DNA from: CAZRXG01 sp964603985 | GTDB taxonomy: Bacteria > Chloroflexota > Anaerolineae > Aggregatilineales > UBA3940 | Assembly: GCA_964603985.1 (NCBI GenBank) | Contig: CAZRXG010000019.1 | Span: forward strand, 1 to 64,000 | DNA length: 64,000 nt | Direction: 5' to 3' | Shown here: piece by piece, positions 41,401 through 49,166 of the stretch | Layout: the number at the start of each line of letters is the position of its first letter | How positions within the stretch are numbered: the stretch's first letter is position 1 | Position numbers and translations under genes: made by a program | Notes under the pieces: model-generated | The model's database searches: none | What the model was told of the DNA's origin: nothing | What the model saw: the letters and a program-made list of their open reading frames with translations, nothing else

Positions 41401-41535
41401 ACCACCTGGCCCGCGCCGATGAGGGGGATTAGTGCGCGGCGGTCGGGTCTGTTAAGCGGCCATCGGGATTCCTTGACAGTTCGTATATAATGAGTTGTAT
41501 GTAATAGGTGGAATGAGTTGCATGGGGAGGGGGTC
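41401..41535 (+). promoter_or_regulatory. LRR gene 1 leader, with the tail of a lost LRR gene
   Basis: 41405-41431 resembles the 3' coding end and stop of LRR gene 2 (LARAGEGD-stop), so a remnant of another array member lies here. TATAAT at 41486-41491 and the sequence around it, down to the GGGGAGGGGG ribosome site, are conserved before all four LRR genes. Confidence 0.6.
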
Positions 41536-43710
41536 ATGCGCCGTTCGACGCACCTCTTCGCGTCCTCGCTGGTTATCGCGCTCACAATCACGGTCCCGAC
41601 GAGCCTCGGCCCAGGCTCGAACCATCTGAGTGGGGGCATCCCACCTGAACCGGGTGCCCTGCCCAACCTGCTGGAATTCACTGCCACCCCTGGCACGATG
41701 ACAGCGCCCTTCACCGGTTGCGCCGATGTGACGTCGATCCCGGCGGCGGAGTGTGAGGTGCTGGTCGCGCTCTACGACAGCACCAACGGCCCCGGCTGGC
41801 ACCGCAACACGAACTGGAAGCAGAACAACCAACCCTGCACCTGGTATGGCGTGACGTGCAGCGAGGCTCACGTCTCCGAACTCAACCTGAACTCGAATCT
41901 CCTGAGCGGGGCCATCCCGCCGGAGCTGGGCAACCTGTCCAACCTGCAAGTGCTCGACCTGTGGAAGAACCAGTTGAGCGGGGCCATCCCGCCGGAGCTT
42001 GCCAACCTGTCCAACCTGCAAGTGCTCGACCTGTGGAGCAACCAGTTGAGCGGAGCCATCCCGCCGGAGCTTGCCAACCTGTCCAACCTGGAGGAACTCG
42101 ACCTGGCCGTCAATCAACTGAGCGGGGCCGTCCCGCCGGAGCTGAGCAGTCTGTCAAATCTGGAGAAACTCTACCTGTCTAACAACCACCTGAGCGGGGC
42201 TATCCCGCCGGAGCTGGGCGACCTGCCCAACCTGGAGAGACTATGGATGAGCATCAACGATCTGAGCGGATCCATCCCACCGGAGCTAGGCAGTCTCTCC
42301 AATCTGCAATCCCTCAGCCTGTGGGACAATCAACTGAGCAGGGCCATCCCGCCGGAGCTGGGTAACCTGTCCAATCTGGAGCAGCTCGACCTGGGCAGTA
42401 ACCGACTGAGCGGCAGCATCCCACCGGAGTTGAGCGGCCTATCCAATTTGATCACCCTCTATCTGGGCAACAATGCGCTGTCAGGCGACATTCCATCCAC
42501 TCTGACCAACCTGACAGGGCTGTGGGGGCTTAGCCTGAGCTACAATGCCCTGACCGCCTCCGACCCGGCGCTGGTTGCCTTCCTCAACGACAAAGATCCC
42601 GACTGGGCCTATACGCAGACCGCCCCGCCCGACGACCTGGCGGTCGCCAGCGTCGATCACGAGAGCATCACCCTCTCCTGGACGCCGATCCTCTACACCG
42701 GCGACGGCGGCTACTACGAGGTCGGCTATGCCGCATCGCCCGACGGGCCGTACACCGTCCGCGGCACCACTGCCAACAAGCGCGTGGGCGGCTACACCGT
42801 CGACGGGCTGGCGTCGGAGACGACCTACTATTTCCGCGTGCGCACCTTCACGCCCGCCCACGGCTCCCAGCAGAATGACGTGTGGAGCGGCTACACCACT
42901 GCCATCCCCGGCACGACGATAGGTTGCGCCGCCGTGACGGAGATCCCGCAGGCGGAGTGCGAGGCGCTGGTCGCGCTCTACGACGGCACCGACGGCGACA
43001 ACTGGTACTACAACACCGGCTGGAAGCAGAACGACCAGCCCTGCACCTGGTATGGCGTGACGTGCGGCGGGGATCACGTCTCCCAGATCTGGCTGGCGGG
43101 CAACAACCTGGTCGGCAGTATCCCGCCGGAGCTGGGTGACCTGTCCAACCTGGAGTACCTCTCCCTGTGGAAAAACCAGTTGAATGGCAGCATCCCGCCG
43201 GAACTGGGGGGCCTGTCCAACCTGGAGATCCTCTCCCTGGGCCGCAACGCGCTGGCGGGCGAGATTCCGCCGGAGCTTGCCAACCTGTCCGGGCTGACAG
43301 CGCTCAACCTGGGCTACAACATGCTGACGGCGACCGGCGACCCGCCGCTGAGCTTCCTGAGCAGCAAAGACCCCGACTGGGCCGACACGCAGACCGTCCC
43401 GCCCGCCGACCTGGCGGTGACCATCACCGGCGGCGACCTCACGTCGGCGGACATCACCCTGACCTGGACGCCGATCCTCTACACCGGCGATGGCGGCTAC
43501 TACGAGATCAGCGTCGCGCCCTCACCCGAAGGGCCGTACACGGTGGTCGGCACGACCGCCAACAAGATGACGAACAGCTGCACAATCGGCGGGCTGGATG
43601 TCGGCGCGACCCCCTACCTGCTGGTGCGCACCTTCACGCCCGCCCACGGCGACCAGCAGAACAGCCTGTGGAGCCTGTACGCCTACGTGCTCGTCGTGCT
43701 GCCGGAGTGA
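41536..43710 (+). CDS. plant-type LRR/FnIII surface protein 1
   Basis: A 724-residue exported protein. An N-terminal hydrophobic signal lacks a lipobox Cys (PTSLGPGS where LRR gene 2 has PTGCGPGS). Two modules follow, each made of an LRRNT-like cap (C..V..IP..EC..LVALYDST..GPGW.. and CTWYGVTC), then 24-residue LRRs of the plant type (LSGAIPPELGNLSNLQVLDL; about ten in module 1, four in module 2) and an FnIII-like domain (LSWTPILYTGDGGYYEVGYA...). The LRRs present a concave binding surface. ATG 41536 follows GGGGAGGGGG. It is a tandem paralog of the next three genes. Confidence 0.88.
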   Translation: MRRSTHLFASSLVIALTITVPTSLGPGSNHLSGGIPPEPGALPNLLEFTATPGTMTAPFTGCADVTSIPAAECEVLVALYDSTNGPGWHRNTNWKQNNQPCTWYGVTCSEAHVSELNLNSNLLSGAIPPELGNLSNLQVLDLWKNQLSGAIPPELANLSNLQVLDLWSNQLSGAIPPELANLSNLEELDLAVNQLSGAVPPELSSLSNLEKLYLSNNHLSGAIPPELGDLPNLERLWMSINDLSGSIPPELGSLSNLQSLSLWDNQLSRAIPPELGNLSNLEQLDLGSNRLSGSIPPELSGLSNLITLYLGNNALSGDIPSTLTNLTGLWGLSLSYNALTASDPALVAFLNDKDPDWAYTQTAPPDDLAVASVDHESITLSWTPILYTGDGGYYEVGYAASPDGPYTVRGTTANKRVGGYTVDGLASETTYYFRVRTFTPAHGSQQNDVWSGYTTAIPGTTIGCAAVTEIPQAECEALVALYDGTDGDNWYYNTGWKQNDQPCTWYGVTCGGDHVSQIWLAGNNLVGSIPPELGDLSNLEYLSLWKNQLNGSIPPELGGLSNLEILSLGRNALAGEIPPELANLSGLTALNLGYNMLTATGDPPLSFLSSKDPDWADTQTVPPADLAVTITGGDLTSADITLTWTPILYTGDGGYYEISVAPSPEGPYTVVGTTANKMTNSCTIGGLDVGATPYLLVRTFTPAHGDQQNSLWSLYAYVLVVLPE

Positions 43711-43781
43711 GTCCACCCAGGCAAAGAGTGGTGAGTTGCCCGCACCGATGAGGGAGCGTGAGCGGCGGGGTCTGGTAAGCA

Positions 43782-43860
43782 GTCATCGGGATTCCTTGGC
43801 AGTTCGTATATAATGAGTTGTATGTGATAGGTGGGATGAGTTGCATAAGAGGAGGGGGGC
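43782..43860 (+). promoter_or_regulatory. conserved leader of LRR gene 2
   Basis: TATAAT at 43809-43814 in the same context (AGTTCGTATATAATGAG) as in front of the other LRR genes. The corresponding blocks lie at 41466-41535, 45781-45852 and 49098-49166. Confidence 0.55.
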
Positions 43861-45747
43861 ATGCGCCGTTCGACGCACCTCTTAGCTTTCTCGCTCGTTA
43901 TCGCGCTTACGATCGTGGCCCCGACGGGCTGCGGCCCAGGCTCGACTCACCAGGGTGGGGGCACTCCAACTGAACCGGGTGACCAGTCCAACCTGCCGGA
44001 ATTCACCGCCACCCCCGGCGCGACGACGGCACCGCCTCTCACCGGGTGCGCCGACGTGACGCCGATCCCGCAGGCAGAGTGTGAGGCGCTGGTTGCGCTG
44101 TACGACAGCACCGACGGAGACAACTGGGGCGACAACACCGGCTGGAAGCAGAACAACCAACCCTGTACCTGGTACGGCGTGACGTGCAGCGGGGATCACG
44201 TCTCCGAGCTCGACTTGTACGATAGCCAACTGAGCGGCAGCATCCCGCCTGAATTGGGTGACCTGTCCAACTTAGTGAGCCTCAAACTGTCCCGGAATGA
44301 CCTGAGCGGGGCCATCCCACCGGAGCTGGGGGGCCTGTCCAATCTGGAGTACCTCGTCCTGTTCAAAAACCAGCTGAGCGGGGCCATCCCACCGGAACTG
44401 GGTGACCTGTCCAATCTGTACCGCCTCGACCTGGGCGAGAACCAACTGAGTGGGGGCATCCCGCCGGAGTTGGGCCGCCTGTCCAACCTGGAGGACCTTG
44501 ACCTGTCCGACAACCAACTGAGTGGGGGCATCCCGCCGGAGCTGGGTGACCTGTCCAATCTGGAGACCCTCGACCTGGGCAAGAACCAACTGAGTGGGGG
44601 CATCCTGCTGGAATTGGGGAGCCTGTCCAACCTGGAGTACCTCTCCCTGGAAGACAACCAACTGAGTGGGGCCATCCCGCCGAGGCTGGGCCGCCTGTTT
44701 GACCTGTGGTCCCTTAGCCTGTGGGGCAATCAGTTGAGTGGGGGCATCCCGCCGGAGTTGGGGGACCTGTCCAACCTGGCGTACCTCGAGCTGTATGACA
44801 ACCAGTTGAGCGGGGCCATCCCACCGGAGCTGGGGGGCCTGTCCAACCTGCAGGTACTCAACCTGTGGGACAACCAACTGAGCGGGGCCATCCCACCGGA
44901 GCTGGGGGGCCTGTCCAACCTGGAGTACCTCTCCCTGTCCAACAACCAGTTGAGCGGGGCCATCCCGCCGGAACTGGGTGACCTGTCCAATCTGTATCGC
45001 CTCAACCTGGGCAAGAACCAACTGAGTGGGGGCATCCCGCCGGAGTTGGGGGGCCTGCCCAACCTGGAGGGCCTTAACCTGGAGGAGAACCAACTGAGTG
45101 GGGCCATCCCACCGGAGTTGGGGGGCCAGTCCAACCTGAAGGACCTCAGCCTGGAAGACAACCAACTGAGCGGGGGCATCCCGCCGGAGTTGGGGGGCCT
45201 CAACCTGGAGTTCCTTGAGCTGGCCCGCAATGCACTGTCGGGCGACATTCCACCTGCCCTGGCCAATCTGACGGCGCTGCGGGTGCTCTATCTGGACTAC
45301 AACGCCCTGACCGCCTCCGACCCGGCGCTGGTCGCCCTCCTCAACGACGAAGCCCCCGGCTGGGATACCACGCAGACCGTCCCGCCTGACGGCCTGACGG
45401 CGACCATTACCGGCACCGACCTCACGTCGGCGAACATCACCCTGACCTGGACGCCGATCCTCTACACCGGCGATGGGGGCTACTACGAGATCAGCGTTGC
45501 GCCCTCACTCGAAGGGCCGTACACGGTGGTCGGCACGACCGCCGACAAGACGGCCAACAGCTACACAATCAGCGGGTTGGATGTCAGCGCGACCCCCTGC
45601 CTGCTGGTGCGCACCTTCACCCCCGCCCACGTTGTCCAGCAGAACGACCTGTGGAGCCTGTACACCTACGTGCTCGTCGCGCTGCCGGAGTCTGAGCCCA
45701 CCCAGGCGGAGGGCGGCGAGTTGGCCCGCGCCGGTGAGGGGGATTAG
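43861..45747 (+). CDS. plant-type LRR/FnIII lipoprotein 2
   Basis: A 628-residue paralog with a single module: signal peptide with a possible lipobox (VAPTGC, Cys near 22), an LRRNT-like cap (CADVTPIPQAECEALVALYD, then CTWYGVTC), about 16 LRRs of the LSGGIPPELGDLSNLE type, and one FnIII-like domain, ending with a short charged tail GGELARAGEGD that the other copies lack because of a 2-bp change near the stop. ATG 43861 follows AGAGGAGGGGGGC, and the upstream leader is shared by the array. It is likely anchored to the outer face of the membrane. Confidence 0.88.
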   Translation: MRRSTHLLAFSLVIALTIVAPTGCGPGSTHQGGGTPTEPGDQSNLPEFTATPGATTAPPLTGCADVTPIPQAECEALVALYDSTDGDNWGDNTGWKQNNQPCTWYGVTCSGDHVSELDLYDSQLSGSIPPELGDLSNLVSLKLSRNDLSGAIPPELGGLSNLEYLVLFKNQLSGAIPPELGDLSNLYRLDLGENQLSGGIPPELGRLSNLEDLDLSDNQLSGGIPPELGDLSNLETLDLGKNQLSGGILLELGSLSNLEYLSLEDNQLSGAIPPRLGRLFDLWSLSLWGNQLSGGIPPELGDLSNLAYLELYDNQLSGAIPPELGGLSNLQVLNLWDNQLSGAIPPELGGLSNLEYLSLSNNQLSGAIPPELGDLSNLYRLNLGKNQLSGGIPPELGGLPNLEGLNLEENQLSGAIPPELGGQSNLKDLSLEDNQLSGGIPPELGGLNLEFLELARNALSGDIPPALANLTALRVLYLDYNALTASDPALVALLNDEAPGWDTTQTVPPDGLTATITGTDLTSANITLTWTPILYTGDGGYYEISVAPSLEGPYTVVGTTADKTANSYTISGLDVSATPCLLVRTFTPAHVVQQNDLWSLYTYVLVALPESEPTQAEGGELARAGEGD

Positions 45748-45852
45748 TGCGCGGCGGTCGGGTCTGGTAAGCAGCCACCGGGATTCCTTGACAGTTCGTA
45801 TATAATGAGTTGTATGTGATAGGTGGGATGAGTTGCATAAGGGGAGGGGGTC

Positions 45853-48800
45853 ATGCGCCGTTCGATGAACCTCTTCGCGTCCTCGCTGGTTATCGCGCTC
45901 ACAATCACGGTCCCGACGAGCCTCGGCCCAGGCTCGAACTATCTGAGTGGGGGCATCCCACCCGAACCGGGTGCCCTGCCCAACCTGCTGGAATTCACCG
46001 CCGCCCCCGGCACGATGACAGCACCCTTCGCCGATTGCGCCGGCGTGACGCCGATCCCGGCGGCGGAGTGTGAGGTGCTGGTCGTGCTGTACGACAGCAC
46101 CAACGGCCCCGGCTGGCACCGCAACACGAACTGGAAACAGAACAACGAACCCTGCACCTGGTACGGCGTGACGTGCAGCGAGGATCACGTCTCCGAACTT
46201 GACCTGCACTGGAATGACCTGGGCGGGGGCATTCCGCCGGAGCTGGGGGGCCTGTCCAATCTGGAGTTCCTCGACCTGCACTGGAATGACCTGAGCGGGG
46301 GCATCCCATCGGAGCTGGGGGGCCTGTCCAATCTGGAGTTCCTCGACCTGACCGGGAATGACCTGAGCGGAAGCATCCCGCCGGAACTGGTGGGCCTGTC
46401 CAGCCTGAAGACCCTCGACCTGTCCGAGAACGACCTGAGCGGAAGCATCCCACCGGAGCTGGTGGGCCTGTCCAATCTGGAGGTCCTCGACCTGTCCGAG
46501 AACCACCTGAGCGGGGGCATCCCGCCGGAGCTGGGTGACCTGCCCAATCTGGAGGAACTCACCCTGAGCTTCAACCCACTGCGCGGGAGCATCCCACCGG
46601 AGCTGGGCCACCTGCCCAACCTGGAGACCCTCAACCTGATCGCGAATGGCCTGAGCGGGGCCATTCCGCCGGAGCTGGGGGACCTGTCCAACCTGGAGAC
46701 CCTCAACCTGGCCTCTAATAACCTGAGCGGGGGCATCCCGCCGGAGCTGGGGAACTTGTCCAGTCTGGAGTACCTTGTCCTGTTCTCGAATAGCCTGGGT
46801 GGGGGCATCCCGCCGGAGCTGGGGAACCTGTCCAATCTGAAGAGCCTCCATCTGGTCGACGACCGACTAAGCGGAAGCATCCCGCCGGAGCTGGGCCGCC
46901 TGTCCAACCTGGAGGGCCTCACAATGTGGGGGAACCACTTGAGTGGGGCCATCCCGCCGGAGCTGGGCCGCCTGTCCAACCTGGAGTACCTCGGGCTGTA
47001 CTGGAATGACCTGAGCGGGGCCATCCCACCGGAGTTGGGTAACCTGTTCAACCTGAGGTACCTCTACCTGTGGGGTAACCAACTGAGCGGCAGCATCCCG
47101 CCGGAGATGGGCCGCCTGTCCCACCTGTGGGAACTCAGGCTGTCCGAAAACCAACTGAGCGGGAGCATCCCGCCGGAGCTGGGCCGCCTGTCCAACCTGT
47201 GGGAACTCGACCTGTCCGAAAACCGGCTCAGCGGGAGCATCCCACCGGAGCTGGGCCGCCTGTCCGATCTGCGGCTCCTCTATCTGGACAACAATGCGCT
47301 GTCGGGTGAGATCCCGCTCGCGCTCACCAACCTTGTCGAGCTGCACGTCGGATTCGGGGGCGACGTTGTTGATTTCGGCTACAATGCCCTGACTGCCTCC
47401 GACCCGGCGCTGGTTGCCTTCCTCAACGACAAGGACCCCGACTGGGCCTACACGCAGACCGTCCCGCCCGACGACCTGACGGAAGCCATCACCGGCACCG
47501 ACCTCACGTCGGCGGACATCATCCTGACCTGGACGCCGATCCTCTACCAGGGTGACGGCGGCTACTACGAGATCAGCGCCGCGCCCTCACCCGAAGGGCC
47601 GTACACGGTGGTCGGCACGACCGCCGACAAGACGGCCAACAGCTACACAATCGGCGGGCTGGATGTCGGCGCGACCCCCTACTTGCTGGTGCGCACCTTC
47701 ACGCCCGCCCACGGCGACCAGCAGAACGACCTGTGGAGCGACTACACTGTTGCCATCCCCGGCACACCGACAGCGCCCTTTACCGGTTGCGCCGACGTGA
47801 CGCCGATCCCGGAGGCGGAGTGTGAGGCGCTGGTCGCGCTGTACGACAGCACCAACGGCCCCGGCTGGCAGACCAACACCAGATGGAAGCAGGACAACAA
47901 ACCCTGCACCTGGTATGGCGTGACGTGCAGCGAGGATCACGTCTCCGGACTCGACCTGGAGGGCAACCAACTGAACGGGGCCATCCCCCCGGAGTTGGGC
48001 CACCTGTCCAATCTGGAGGTCCTCTACCTGTACGACAACCAACTGAGCGGGGGCATCCCGCCGGAGCTGGGGGGCCTGTCCGACCTGAGGGAACTCGACC
48101 TGTACAGCAACCAACTGAGCGGGGCCATCCCCCCGGAGTTGGGTAACCTGTCCAACCTGAAGATCCTCTACCTGAACAGCAACCAACTGAGCGGAGCCAT
48201 CCCACCGGAACTGGGGGGCCTGTCCAACCTGGAGGCCCTCTACCTGTGGGACAACCGCCTGAGCGGGGCCATCCCACCGGAGTTGGGCCGCCTGTCCTAC
48301 CTGGGGGAACTCGCCCTGTCCTACAACCAGCTAAGCGGGGCCATCCCACCGGAGTTGGGTAATCTGTCCAACCTGAAGTACCTCTACCTGAACGGCAACC
48401 AACTGAGCGGAGCCATCCCACCGGAGCTGGGTAACCTGTCCAACCTGGAGGGCCTCAGCCTACGCCGCAACCGCCTGAGCGGGGCCATCCCACCGGAGCT
48501 GGGTAACCTGTCCAACCTGGTGCGCCTCTACCTGGACAACAATGCGCTGTCGGGTGAGATCCCGCTCACGCTCACCAACCTTGTCGAGTTGGGTGGCCTT
48601 CACTTGGCCATTGTTGATTTCGGCTACAATGCCCTGACTGCCTCCGACCCGGCGCTGGTCGACTTCCTCAACGACAAAGACACCGACTGGGATACCACGC
48701 AGACCGTCCCGCCCGCCGACCTGACGGTGACCATCACCGGCATCGACCTCACGTTGGCGGATATCACCCTGACCTGGACGCCGATCCTCTACACCGGCGA

Positions 48801-49020
48801 TGGCGGCTACTACGAGATCAGCGTCGCGCCCTCACCCGAAGGGCCGTACACGGTGGTCGGCACGACCGCCAACAAGATGACGAACAGCTGCACAATCGGC
48901 GGGCTGGATGTCGGCGCGACCCCCTACCTGCTGGTGCGCACCTTCACGCCCGCCCACGGCGACCAGCAGAACGAGCTGTGGAGCCTGTACGCCTACGTGC
49001 TCGTCGTGCTGCCGGAGTGA
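45853..49020 (+). CDS. plant-type LRR/FnIII surface protein 3 (largest)
   Basis: A 1055-residue paralog with two modules: a cap plus about 16 LRRs and an FnIII-like domain, then a second cap plus about nine LRRs and a second FnIII-like domain. The N-terminus is the same as in LRR gene 1 and again lacks a lipobox Cys. The C-terminal ~150 codons are nearly identical to those of gene 1, suggesting recent exchange. ATG 45853 follows GGGGAGGGGG with the shared leader. Long antisense open frames here arise from the repeat structure. Confidence 0.88.
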   Translation: MRRSMNLFASSLVIALTITVPTSLGPGSNYLSGGIPPEPGALPNLLEFTAAPGTMTAPFADCAGVTPIPAAECEVLVVLYDSTNGPGWHRNTNWKQNNEPCTWYGVTCSEDHVSELDLHWNDLGGGIPPELGGLSNLEFLDLHWNDLSGGIPSELGGLSNLEFLDLTGNDLSGSIPPELVGLSSLKTLDLSENDLSGSIPPELVGLSNLEVLDLSENHLSGGIPPELGDLPNLEELTLSFNPLRGSIPPELGHLPNLETLNLIANGLSGAIPPELGDLSNLETLNLASNNLSGGIPPELGNLSSLEYLVLFSNSLGGGIPPELGNLSNLKSLHLVDDRLSGSIPPELGRLSNLEGLTMWGNHLSGAIPPELGRLSNLEYLGLYWNDLSGAIPPELGNLFNLRYLYLWGNQLSGSIPPEMGRLSHLWELRLSENQLSGSIPPELGRLSNLWELDLSENRLSGSIPPELGRLSDLRLLYLDNNALSGEIPLALTNLVELHVGFGGDVVDFGYNALTASDPALVAFLNDKDPDWAYTQTVPPDDLTEAITGTDLTSADIILTWTPILYQGDGGYYEISAAPSPEGPYTVVGTTADKTANSYTIGGLDVGATPYLLVRTFTPAHGDQQNDLWSDYTVAIPGTPTAPFTGCADVTPIPEAECEALVALYDSTNGPGWQTNTRWKQDNKPCTWYGVTCSEDHVSGLDLEGNQLNGAIPPELGHLSNLEVLYLYDNQLSGGIPPELGGLSDLRELDLYSNQLSGAIPPELGNLSNLKILYLNSNQLSGAIPPELGGLSNLEALYLWDNRLSGAIPPELGRLSYLGELALSYNQLSGAIPPELGNLSNLKYLYLNGNQLSGAIPPELGNLSNLEGLSLRRNRLSGAIPPELGNLSNLVRLYLDNNALSGEIPLTLTNLVELGGLHLAIVDFGYNALTASDPALVDFLNDKDTDWDTTQTVPPADLTVTITGIDLTLADITLTWTPILYTGDGGYYEISVAPSPEGPYTVVGTTANKMTNSCTIGGLDVGATPYLLVRTFTPAHGDQQNELWSLYAYVLVVLPE

Positions 49021-49166
49021 GCCCACCCAGGCAAAGAGTGGTGAGTTGCCCGCGCCGATGAGGGAGCGTGAGCGGCGGGGTCTGGTAAGCAGCACTGGAA
49101 ATTCCTTGATAGTTCGTATATAATAGCATGTAACAAGTGGGGTGAGTTGCATAGGGAGAGGGTGCC

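Noticed and set aside
41473..41491. TTGACA plus TATAAT as one promoter before LRR gene 1
   Set aside because: The two hexamers are only 7 bp apart, too close to work together; the TATAAT is kept in all four leaders but the TTGACA is not.
44272..46851. Long minus-strand open frames opposite the LRR genes
   Set aside because: They arise because the 72-bp LRR repeat has no stop in the antisense frame; their residues repeat with the same period, and no start signals or domains are present.
41880..48560. Regular 72-bp repeats as a CRISPR or satellite
   Set aside because: They encode the 24-residue LRR unit in one frame and vary at the expected surface positions.
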